From Termitomyces sp. T153 (Eukaryota; Basidiomycota; Agaricomycetes; Agaricales; Lyophyllaceae), in assembly GCA_018296165.2 (NCBI GenBank), contig JACKQL020000091.1, positions 1-64,000 of the forward strand: a stretch of DNA of 64,000 bases, in the 5' to 3' direction. The stretch's first letter is position 1. Each line of letters opens with the position of its first letter. Below, in pieces: positions 43,891 to 54,604 of the stretch. The notes beneath the pieces were generated by a model. The model worked only from the letters and a program-made list of their open reading frames with translations. It searched no databases and was not told the origin of the DNA. The translations under genes were made by a program, and so were the position numbers.

Positions 43891-44069
43891 CAATCAAGGT
43901 ACAGCAGAAACACAGCATTATGCCAGTTGAACAAAATCAATGGAGAACACACCATATTGGTCATGGTTTTTTTAGATGCTTGAGAATGCATCAGAATTCT
44001 TTATAGAGGATCAGAATTTTTTGGAAGGCATCAATCTTTTTTGGCAGCCATCAAATTCTCATCAAAGCC

Positions 44070-45863
44070 ATGAGTAGTACAAGGGGGAAGAATGGATTTG
44101 CCCCTTTGATGTCCACTTTGTAAGTCTCTGCTTTTCTTCTTCTTAGTGACATTACTAACATGATTGCTAGGTGCCAGTTGATCCCTCCTTGGAGTTCCTA
44201 ATGGACAACCTTACAGCGGGAATGATGGTAAGTGCCCTGGCAGTTGCTAGCACTAGTAACACTATTAAGGTATGTCAGCTTTTTGAAGAATTGTTGCCAA
44301 ATGACCAGTTCTTCTTCCAGCACCCAGTAGGTGCATTAGCGGTGGCAAGGAGGGAGGGACAGAGCAAGGGTTGCAGGGGTGAGGAGGAGGCAAATTGTGG
44401 GGACATTCAAGAGGTGGGCCCCTTGACTCCCAAGGCAGCAGCTGGTGGTGTCACTAGGGGGTTGGCAACAACCCCAAGGAGCAAAGGGAAGGGGAAGGCA
44501 AAGGCACGAGATGAGGAGGACAAGGATATTGAAGTGAGTCTCCTTCTTTTCTTTTTTGCTAACTCTTGGCAATGATCGCTAACTGCTCTTGTAGGAACAA
44601 ATTGAAGAAACATTTACTGACAAGCACTTGGTGACCCTACTTCATTGGCAAAAGGCCTTTACAGTTGTAGACACTGGCCTGGGAGCTGGCATGAAGTTGG
44701 AGAAGGTCAAGGGTAAGGTGACAGTGTCGCTAGCAAAGCAACAAGAGTATAAGTGCATGCAAGGAGTGATAAGTACTTAGCAATTGTTTCTTTCTTTGTT
44801 GCTAACCACTTCCTCTAATGCAACAACTGCTGGGCCAATAATGACCCAGAGAGCTGCTGGTACCCCATGGGGGTCCAGCCCTGTTATCATTGCAACAGCA
44901 TGAGGAAAAGCTATTCACACAGCAGATGGTTGTTGAGGAGCACTGGCGGCAAGTTCACTAAGAGGATAGCAATGAAGGCAGCATTGGTAAGGAATGCAAG
45001 GGCTTTTGTGGAGTGACAGCAGGAGTTAGTGAGAAGAGGGGAGCCTATTGAGCTCAAGCCTTCTAGCTTGAGCTTGCCAACATTGCAAGAGGAGGTGATG
45101 AGTGGGAGTAGTGGGGGCACTAAGGTGAAGAGTAAGGAGTGGGTGAAGAGCAATGAAGATGGTAGTGATGGTGGCAGCAACAATGACAATGATGACAAAG
45201 TGCCTCTGGCACTAAAATGAGCAGCAAGTCCTGCACCAGTTGCTAGTGCCAAGTGACTCCAAACAGTTGCTAGCAAGGAGGGAGAAGGAGATGTGGAGAT
45301 GAGGGAGATGACTCCCTTAGCAATGGTTGCTGAGGTGGAGCCAGAGGCAAGCAACATGGAGGTCAAGGGCGAGGAAGAGTTTGAGGCTGCCCCAGCCACC
45401 ATTGAGGAGGATGAGGAGGAGGAATGGGCTGAGGAGGTTGAAGTCTGACAATGGGTAAGTTCTTCCTTTTCACTATCTTCTGGATCGCTAACTGCTTTGC
45501 TAGGGGACCTGGAGTGACACTCCATTGTGCCAAGTTGGTAACAATGAGCTGGAGTGGTTGGGTGAGGATCTGGGTTGGCCAACATCACTAACATCAGCAG
45601 CGTCACTAGCGGATTTTGATGAGAGGGCAGCAGGAGTGGAACGGCAGTTCCAGAGGGAGTTGGAGGCTGCTAAGGAGGAGTTGTTAGTGGCACAGGCCTG
45701 TTATGCTGTCACCAAGTGAGCATTGGTGACTCTAGCAGGATACCAGCATGACTGTCAGGCCTTCCTGGCCTGGCAGGAGGAGAACAACATTGGGGAAGGA
45801 GACTAGGAGGAGATGGAGGATTTTGTGGAGGTGCCCAATGATGACGCTGATCTTGACTCTTAG
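44070..45863 (+). pseudogene. Intron-containing cysteine-cluster protein, decayed
   Basis: Exon-like blocks are 44172-44533, 44595-about 44765, 44819-45454 and 45504-45863. They are separated by short introns with GT donors and CTAAC branch-site-like motifs before the 3' end. The third block encodes CNNCWANNDPESCWYPMG, VQPCYHCNSMRKSYS, a Cys cluster resembling a fungal Zn2Cys6-like motif, followed by acidic and coiled-coil-like stretches (VERQFQRELEAAKEELL). Stops (for example in EVEV*QW and AVTK*ALV) sit at likely former CGA codons. The acceptor of the third block reads CTCTAA where CTCTAG is expected. Similar anonymous proteins occur in repeat-rich agaricomycete genomes. The first exon (ATG near 44070) does not join in frame. 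Confidence 0.55.
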
Positions 45864-46399
45864 TGCCAGTTGCCTCCTGTATATAATTTGATTGAGTTTT
45901 GCATAGTATGGACACAGACTAGCCCCCTTAAGGGGCCCCAAAATATTTAGTACTTGACAACAATTCAGAGTCTGAGAGAAACCAAACAAACAAAAACAAG
46001 ATCAATGGAGTATTATGCACTGGCAACTGTCACCTAATGCTAGTGATGCATGAAGGCAAATGCTCAGTAGGTCATCATGGTGAAATACCTCTAGAGGCAT
46101 GCCAAATGCTGGCAACAGAAGGGCCAAGCACAGCATCAAAACAAAGAAAGAATGTAAAGTAATGGGTCTGTGAAAGGCTTCTTAACTAAAGTAACAATAA
46201 TGAAAGAGTAGCAAAAATGAAAGGACTTAATGTTTTTGTAAGGGATTTGTGATAGTTTCCTGGATAATAGGGGTTGGCACAATAAGAAACAAAACAGAGT
46301 CAAGATAAGTCACTAAGGCTTAGCAAATGGTAGTTTTCTTCTTTATTGGTGACACTGCCAGTGTTGTCGTCATGAACGGGTTCAGTTTGCTCCAGTTCT
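45864..46399. other. Spacer between the Cys-cluster pseudogene and element E
   Basis: CpG-poor, with no supported gene. It may hold the undelimited 3' end of element E on the minus strand. Confidence 0.4.
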
Positions 46400-49300
46400 C
46401 TGAGTCAAGAGGTGTCGATGTTGAAAGCATTGCTAGGCACTGTTATGTGTTCTCTAGTGAAATAGGGAACTAAACAAAAGGCAGCAACAGGACAATGCAG
46501 TATGGAGCCATCTAGTTTGCAAATAATGTAAGTGCCTCCATGGTTGTGAGAGATTACCACTAAGGAGCCTAGGTAATGAGTTAGTGAACAACATCCTTGA
46601 ATAATATATTTGAACTTATTGCAGGGAGGCATGAACATGGTGTCCACATATATCTTGCTGAATAAGGGCGCTGGTGTAGTGACAGTCGGCAGGACGAGAA
46701 CTTTGGTTGTCTGGTATCTTTGGCAGAGGTGGCAAGTCTGAAGGTACCATACTATATCAGCGCTAACTTGAGGCCACCAAAATCATTCTAAAAGGGCTGA
46801 GTGAGTAGCAAAGAGTCCTCTATGACCCAAGTCATCATGTGTGGCTTTCAAGACTTATAAGTGGCTAGCAATAGGCACAAACAGCTTATGAGCACCATCT
46901 CAACCTCTCTGCCAAAGTTTGCCTCTGGTAGCAAAGAACATAGAGGCATAGCGAACAAAAGTGGCATAGTCTTTGTTGCTAAGGCCCTTGGGTCTGTTGA
47001 GATTGTGAAGCCATTTTTCAACTAGAAGTACACAAGTGTCACTGGCAATAGCTTTGGCACTGTGAGGTACATTGCTATAAGTAGTGGTGCCATCATCTTA
47101 GAGAGGCTGAATATCATTGCTGTTCACTAATTAGGGGGCAGTGCCAGTGTCACTGGTGAAAGTCGCTAAAGGATGTGAATAATCATACTTGGCCAGAGGA
47201 GGTAGGTGATGGGAAGCCATGGAAACTTGGCAAAGTAGTGGCAGTGGTAGCTGAACTTGGTGAAAGAACCCATGTAAGTGATCTATCCAATCCTCATACA
47301 CAGAGCTGTTGCTATTGTCAGCTGGAGGATCACCAGGCTGTGGTGGGCATTGTGAAAGACCATTGGGGCCATGGAAAGTTCCTTTGACATGGACCAGCTT
47401 GAAGTGAAACATCAAAATCACTACAATCCAGTGGTTCATACTAGTGGAAGGCTGGATGTCAGGGTTCTGAAGCATACCCTTAATGTAGCGAGCATTGACT
47501 TCAATGATAAGGTTCCTAACACCAATGAGGTACATCCATAAAGCTTGTAGTGCTCAATAAAGGCCATAGAGTTCCAACTTGGGCTGACTGAATCTGGCTT
47601 CTCTGTCATTTAGTGTAATCAATCCAAAGCAGTTGTAGCAGTGCTCCTTGCAATTGTTGCTAGTGCACTGGCATAGGTAATATCTGACTGCTATGTGTGA
47701 GGTGTCCACCGCTAGGATGACAGGTTCAGGCGATTTGTAGTTGATAAGGACTAAGGGCTTAGCATCTTGTAAGGCTTTCATGAGGTCTCATTGAGCATTT
47801 ATCTGGTCAGGGCCAAACTCAAAAGGGATGCCAACGTGAGTAAGTTTCATTAGATTGTTGGCTTGATGGGCAAAGTTCTTGATGAAAATTCTAAGTACCC
47901 TAACTGTGCCAAAAAAGGCTCGGACCTCTGATAGTGACTTGCAAGGGCCCCATTGCTCAATTAGGGCTAAGTGACTTTTGTCAGGGATTTGTCTGCTAGG
48001 AGTGCAGACATGATGTAGAATCTTGAAAGTCAGGGTGCAAAGAACAAGTTTGTGACCAGAAAAAGTGCCACCGCAATATTTTATTTGCTGGAGAACCCTG
48101 TTGAGAAGCTCAAAGAACTCCTATAGTGCTAGGCAAATGTTTGGATTAGTGGGATGCTTAGCAGGTTTACTGTTAACGATCGGTCCTTTAATGCCAATGT
48201 CATCAATAAAGCTGAGCATGTTATGGGGGATCTCTGGCTGTAGAATAAAAGTAATATCATTGTGAAAAATAGGCACAGAGTTGGTCCATCCCATCGGCAA
48301 GGTTACTAAGTGGAGAGCACCAAACAGAGTCTGGAATGTTGTTAAGTTGTGTGAAGTGGGGTCAATAAGCTGCTTGTCATAGCCAATGTAGAGGTTGAAA
48401 GTAGCATCACAGATGCACCCAGCAAAAGATTCTGCAATGTGGTCTGGAAAGGGTGGTACTCCAGAATGGCAAATGGTGACATGGTTTAGCAGCTCAAGAC
48501 TGTGCACAATTCTGAGCTTACCATTCTTCTTGAGAACACAAAACCATTGTGAGTGGTAAGTGGAGTTTGAAGGTTCATAAACACCAGCACTAATCTTGTC
48601 ATGAATAATCTCACATACTTCCTTTTCTACTCCTGGGGGTATGGGGCAATTATGCTGGACCCATGGTATGTGCAGAATTGTTGGTATGCATACTGGCAGG
48701 AAAAAGTCAGGGCGCAAACTTCCTCATTCAGAATCTTCCCAAGCAAACACTTTTTCCTGCTTGGCAACCATGTCAACCAGTACATTGATTTTGTCAGTAG
48801 TGAGGAATCCTGTGTTGTGGTCCTTAACAAGTTTCACTTGTCATTCACTAGTGAGTTGCTTTGTCAGGACAAAAGGTGGTGGATTTGGATTGAGTGGATG
48901 GATTGTTGCCAGCAGATTGCCAATAATCTGGTGCTCGATTCAGAAATCCTTGCTAACATGGCTGGCAACTGGTTTGGTTTTCATGGTGACAGGTTTGTAC
49001 TTCTTCTTTATTTGAACTCCTCTTTGCTTAGGGGGTTTGTTAGTGACAAATTGAGCAGGGAATGGAATGTTAACATAGGTGGGGGTAATGTCTGTAATGT
49101 GTGTATCAAGTGGTAAAGTCTATCCAAGAATTAAGGGATTAGATGTATCAGCTGAAACCAGATAAGAACGAGGTGGAAGGAACAAATCAGATATGTCACT
49201 AGCCATAGCACAAAGGTATGCTAGCACAGGATTAGTCTGTATGTCAGAATTAGTAAGTAAAATGTTGTTAGCCAAATCACAAAAAGCTATACAAATTGCT

Positions 49301-50203
49301 AGACCAGTTGAATGGTCATAGCTGATAAGGATCGCTATGTTGCTATCTTCCTCATCCATGCCTTTGGCAATGAAAGCAATGGAGTGCTTCTGTTTTGAAG
49401 CGGACATTCTGGCAGTGGTTCCTTTTGGGTTTGCCATGGGGAAAGGTAGGGATAGTGCACCGTTGGCCAGTATTGGGGTCCATAATTGTTATAATAGTTT
49501 TGACATCACTAAGTGTGTTGATCATACTGTGAGTTAATACATTGAAGGGGCATCCAAGTAGAATGTCATAGGTGGGAGACTGTAAAACGTGAATTTGGAG
49601 ATGAACTGTAATGTCACCAATAGTACATGGTACATTTTGAGCAAGTCCTAGTGATTGGTCCATAGTGCCATTAGCACTCTGCATGTTTAAAACTATGTTG
49701 GGATCATAGGATAGTCCCAGGTCACTGGCAATTTCCACTGACATCAAAATAATCTGTGAGCCACTGTTGTGAATGCATTCCACTTCCTCCTTGTTATCAA
49801 TCAGCATTGTGATAGTACAAAGTGACTGAGAATCCTTAGTGACAGTGAGCACTACTGGCTCTTCTCCATGGGGTAGTGAATCGATGTAGGCTTTGACAGG
49901 GTCAACAGATGCAAAAGGTGCCCTATCCGAGGTAAGTCTGTTAACTGTCTTGACATTAGATCCTAGGGAAAACTGGGGTTCTTCAACAGTGAAAGTCAGC
50001 AATATATCTTCAAAAATGTTGCTGGGGTCCTGTACCATATTAGTGCTAGTGACTACTAGTTGTTTGGGCATAACCACTGTTCTAAACTGATTCCGGATGT
50101 CCTGTGATACTGAGCAAAGTTTGCCAACCAATACTGTAACCTTGGTGCTTAAAACCCATTCAAAAACTGCCTTAGACTGCTCAATGTTGTAAATGAGTGG
50201 CAT
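46400..50203 (-). pseudogene. pol: Element E pol, decayed and truncated
   Basis: The protease part (50203-49352) has VECIHNSGSQIILMS and TYDILLGCPFNVLT; the catalytic Asp-Ser-Gly is Asn-Ser-Gly here. RT (48717-48121) carries SQWFCVLKKNGKLRIVHSLE, FQTLFGALHLVTLPMGWTNS and the active site FIDDIGIKGP. RNase H (47781-47550) has VILAVDTSHIAV and FSQPKLELYGLY. A later piece (47535-47131) is the connection to integrase, which begins at 46760-46405 with CQRY-like and YVDTMFMPPCNK residues and then stops. Stops and frame changes separate these parts. Confidence 0.83.
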
Positions 50204-50499
50204 AGTTCAATATGCACCATTGTTAGTTTGGTTGGGAGCAGCAAAATTCCTGTTATCAGGGGGTACATAGTGACCAGGAATGCTGGAAAATGGATGAATG
50301 GGAGGCTGAGTGACAGGTTCCTTGGCGATGGGCAGTTGTTCATTTATGACAGTACATTCAGATGCTTTGCCTTTGTCTATGGCTTAGCGGCAGGAGCTGA
50401 AGTCAAACCAGAAGAGGATGAAGTTGCTGAAGTGTCATTAGTTGGGGGTGTTGCCTTTGGGGTATTGTTTGCTGGTTGATAAGCCACACAGGGGACTTG

Positions 50500-51880
50500 T
50501 ATGCTGTCAAACTTTTCACCAGGTCATCTGAGTGCAAAGAGTTCATGTTCTAATGCCTCGATCCATTCTTCCTTGCTTAGCACTCAGCCCATAGCAATGT
50601 CCTGTTGCATTACTTCATGGATCAGTGACTGCTGCATAGCCACTTGCTCAGGATCTGGGTTCGCATTGGAAGAGAGTCTGCTGGTAATGATTTGTCTGGG
50701 GTTAAGTTTATGCCATTCCTCAATGCATTCCATGTATAGTCGCTTGCCAAAATAATTAGGGATCATAGCGCCTGATGGTAAAATGATCTTTCCTTCAGCA
50801 TTCCGATGGACCTTACCCTGTTGAATCATTTGTTCCAGTTTCATACATGTGCCTCAGTCCATGGTGTGACCAATTTCACTACAAAAGTGGCAAGTGCTGT
50901 TAGCAAACTGTTGATGAGGGGGGGCATTACTGTTGGTCAAAAGAGCTTCCAAATGTTCCAAGGCACTGACTATTGCTGTGGTAGTTGCCCATTCCCTTTA
51001 AAACCCATTTGGCACCTTCAAAAACTTGGTTAACATCATAAGGGTCCTCAGGATGGTGGTTGGGAAGAGTGATTTCAAGGCGACAAATGATTTTGGACCA
51101 TAGCGACATAGGGATACCTTGTTGGAACAAGTGATGTTCCTCATTACGATAGAGTTTACCTTTAGCAAGTAACCATCTAGCGACACATTGGAAATCCCTG
51201 TAGTAATCAGAGAACCTTCCCAAAGTTGCTAAACTGCTGTTGAAAGTCTGGTTAACCAGCTGTTCCAAGTCACCAAGGTTATAGCAAGCACTAGCATCAG
51301 TGCCAGGGTACAGCCTAAGCACTGCCAACTTCCATTCCTGGTAAGTATATAGTTGGGGAGCATTGTTGCTGATATTGTCCCCAAATTCAGGTAAGCCAAG
51401 CCAGGTTTCTGCTGTGTCATAAGAGATGTATCGCAACACATACTCCTTCTTCTAGGTGTTGTCAGTGATGCCACAGTCAGCAAAGAGGTATTCTAGTTCC
51501 TTGAAGTATTGGGGGAGTTCCCTAGGGCAACTCTCATCCCATTTAGGCACAGTTGTGTCATTGTGTGGTGGCATTCTAGCATGCCAAGTGGTGGAGTCGT
51601 TGTTCATATTAGTGATTGTCAGGTTTAGCAAAGGAAGGGGGTTAGTTAGTGATGAAGGGATAGATTGGGCTTCTGGGAAAAAGATAGAGTCGGTTGGGGT
51701 CAAAGGTGAAAGTGGTGCATTGAGGAAACTTTTGATAAAGGTGCCTGGAAAATCAGCAAGGATTTCACTAACATCACAAAGGTTTTTAGCAGCTTTGGGT
51801 TTGTTGGCAAGAGGTCAAGGACGGGTTGCTGGCAAAGGATGGTGAGGGGTCAAAAATGAAGGTGGAGGTGATTCGACAAG
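50500..51880 (-). pseudogene. gag: Element E gag, decayed
   Basis: The capsid-like part contains WDESCPRELPQYFKELEYLF, YVLRYISYDTAETWLGLPEF, YTYQEWKLAVLRLYPG and YYRDFQCVARWLL. A zinc knuckle CHFCSEIGHTMD follows near 50895-50860, with a TGA right after it. A basic linker (50844-50584) ends in a TGA near 50585. The start was not fixed: the open frame reaches at least 51880 with one TGA near 51817. Confidence 0.78.
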
Positions 51881-51900
51881 GTTTTCCAAGTGACATTTTG

Positions 51901-52950
51901 CTTAAGCTCTAGTTTCTGGCAGAATGGTTAACTTCAAAGTTGCTTGCAGTGGGCTCCAAAAATGATGTGCTCCTATGCTGCCTAGTGCCATGCAGGAAAC
52001 CTAAAAAGAGGACCTAACACTAGTCACTAGATAGGGTAGCTGGCAGTAGGAAGTTAATAGTTGAGAGTGAGTCAGTCACTGTCCCAGAGAACTAGAGCGA
52101 GAGTTATGTTGTGGAGTGAAGTCAATAGAAGTTGCTATTACTAGCAGAAGTCAGTAAACTGGTTGCTAGCCATAGTTGCTAGCATCATTAAGTCGGATTG
52201 ACTAAAATAGGTGCCTGCAGTTGGCACCCCACTAAGTCGAGGTCGAAGTTGAGGAGACTTATTGCTAAGCCTGGGTCAAAGGTGATAAAAAGAGCAAAAG
52301 AGGCAAAGTGAAATCTCTTGCTGGTAGGCTCAAAGATAGCAGTGCTCCAATTGTTCTTGTCTGCCTAGTGTCTATGTACAGTCAGTATTTATATGTTTCA
52401 AGGTATAGTATGGGAAAGTAAACAAATAGGCACCACTAACAATGGTGTCTGTTACTGGGTTTAGGGTGCATATGAGGCATCAGTCTGTAACTAAGTGAAA
52501 AATCATAGGCAAAGTCTTAGCAGCACCTAATTGCAAATGAAACCAAAAAGTAACGAATCCAATGTCAATACCTGAAGCATAGATGCCATTAAAGTATGTT
52601 GGTAAGCTCGGCAAAGAAAATGACAGTAAAAAGGTACGTGTCTGATAATTTGTCCATATATAGTAAGGGAATGCCATTTCATCACTAGGATCACTAGAGT
52701 CACTAATAATCATTGCTAGGGAGGGTCTAGGCCTTGATGATTTAGGACCAGGTTCCAGACTCCATATGATGTTTCTTGTGATCAGTAAGTCTTGCAGTCA
52801 CTAAAGTCTTGTGTGCTGAGTGTTGTGACTTGTGTCAGATTCAAGGTAGTCAGCTGCCGCTAAGTCTGAAATGCCAAAAAAATAGTGCTCAGCAATAACT
52901 GGGGCTCATCAAGGTCCTTCATCAAAACCTGATAGAGTATTAGCATCAAG
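51901..52950. other. Leader/LTR-like region upstream of element E, not delimited
   Basis: On the minus strand the sequence before gag includes CATCATTTTTGGAGCCCACT, which could be an LTR end followed by a TGG-type primer-binding site. No second LTR copy was found for proof. Otherwise CpG-poor with no gene. Confidence 0.35.
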
Positions 52951-52954
52951 TCCA

Positions 52955-53236
52955 TTGTCCCCAGTGGAGCCAGTTCCAGGCCAACTCCAGCTGATCAGGA
53001 AAGCTAGCAAAGCACAGATTACCCAACAGGAATGGAGAAAATATGCTGCCCAAACTCTGCCTAATAGTCCTCCCCCACCCAGCCAGTCCAACTGTCAATC
53101 TGACACCTTGGACAAAGATGACAAGAATGATGACAACAAGCATTCCAATGACAAGGAACATTGGTGGGGGGAGATCACAATGTCAATGAGGTTAGGGAAG
53201 TACCTCATCACAGCACCTCCTTGCACAGGGGCATGG
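52955..53236 (+). other. Hydrophilic ORF fragment, unrecognised
   Basis: The frame from 52955 encodes PVPGQLQLIRKASKAQITQQ, then an Asp/Asn/Lys-rich stretch and WWGEITMSMRLGKYL. It runs to about the presumed start of the element F LTR. It has the look of the N-terminal part of a transposon protein, but no family can be named. Confidence 0.3.
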
Positions 53237-53559
53237 TGTAGTACTTGATTAGAGTAATACTGATAGTTCTGGGGCTTTCTTGAAGATTTAGGAAGTCTAC
53301 TCCAATGCCACACTGATGTCTTGATAAATGTTTGAGGTTGAGGTTTACTTCCAAAATATTTCTATTCTGAATGTAGAGGTGTTTCAACAAACTCCAGCCT
53401 GAGTGATTCACTCCCTGGGAACCACCAAGCCCTTGCCTATTAATTGCCTGCCTTTTTGCTACTTTACTTGGGCTATTTATACCTCTTTCTACAGTGCACA
53501 GACCACCCCCTACATGTGACTTTTGGTTCCATACTTTCCAGCCCCTTATTTATAACTGT

Positions 53560-53920
53560 TATTCTAATTCCCCCTTTTAGCATGCCTGTTTCAGTGCTAC
53601 AGGCCAGTTCCTGGTTCCATCATTCCTCCTTTGCATTCTTAGCTTCCATTTGCCCCATTTATCTCTCCCTCCTTTGTATTTCTTCCATTCATATTCTTTC
53701 CCATTTAGCTTCTTCCCTTCTTCTTCTTTTATTTATCTCATATTCTTCCCCATTCAGGTTCTTCCCCATTCAGGTTCTTCCATTCATCTGTTCCCTCCCA
53801 TTCATTCCTTTCATCTTCCTTTTCCTTGCCTTCATTCCATTTGTTTCATATTCTTCCATTCATCTTCCTTTCCCTTCCCTTCATTCCATTCTTTCTCATT
53901 CATTCCCCCTTTACCTCCAT
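53560..53920 (+). repeat. Degenerate CATTC/TTCCTT pyrimidine-rich tract
   Basis: Plus strand is almost only C and T with irregular CCATTCATTC and CAGGTTCTTCCCCATT repeats. The overlapping long ORFs are artefacts of this composition. Confidence 0.7.
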
Positions 53921-54004
53921 TCAGTCAACATTCCAATCTGGTTATTCTTAGATCAGATCTAGATCTTGCCAGAATTGATGCCACTCAGGTGCTTTTGCCA
54001 GTCC

Positions 54005-54474
54005 TGTAAGGGCAACTTCTGGAGGCTGTAGCTCAATCACACAGCTGGCAAAGGGAAATCCAAAGTTTATTCAGTACTGTGCAGTGTCTACTGAGATAAC
54101 TACTCACCTGGCAAAGGGAAATCCCAAGAGAACAAGTCTGGGGATTCCCTAGGCCAGGTGTGATGCTTTAGAGGCTTCAGAAGCATGGGAAACAACTGTA
54201 CAGTATGACAGAGAAAAAAAACCAAAGTGATGTGTCAGCAATTGGTCAGCAGTTACATAAGCTGGTGGCAGTGTCAAAGAGGTCACACTTGTCTGAATTA
54301 TTGACAGAGAACTGGTGCAGCCTGAGGGCTGAAACTAGGACCAATAGATAGAGAAAAGGAAGGAGAATGAAGGAAAACTATAGCAGGGAAATCTGACAAG
54401 AACTAACTATAGCAGGGGAAATCTGACAAGAACTAGAGAAGGAGAAGGGGAAACAAGTGGGATGTCCCCTGACA
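54005..54474 (-). repeat. 3' LTR of A3, 470 bp
   Basis: Plus-strand TGTAAGGGCAACTTC to TCCCCTGACA. An internal ~25-bp duplication (CTATAGCAGGGGAAATCTG-like units near 54379-54430) makes it longer than the 5' LTR. Confidence 0.95.
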
Positions 54475-54488
54475 TCACCCCCCTCTAG
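54475..54488 (-). promoter_or_regulatory. Polypurine tract of A3
   Basis: Minus strand TAGAGGGGGGTGA immediately precedes the 3' LTR. Confidence 0.85.
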
Positions 54489-54604
54489 GATGTGGTGCCT
54501 TGATGCACTGGGTAGAAGAAGTCATGAATTGCCTGGTCAGCTGGCAAAATAAGGTAGATGCCTCAAATAGCTTTTGGGGCATTGGAATGCCTATAGTAGA
54601 AGTC

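Larger units (their letters stand above)
46400..51900 (-). mobile_element. Ty3/gypsy element E, 3'-truncated
   Basis: Gag, protease, RT, RNase H and the start of integrase follow one another on the minus strand. It is a different lineage from A, C, D and F. Integrase ends early at about 46400. No LTR pair was delimited. Confidence 0.82.

Noticed and set aside
48601..49116. 171-codon plus-strand ORF
   Set aside because: It is antisense to element E pol between protease and RT.
53444..54009. Two long overlapping ORFs that look like hydrophobic membrane proteins
   Set aside because: They come from the pyrimidine-rich tract, which encodes Phe/Leu/Ser/Pro in every frame. The stretch is part of an LTR.
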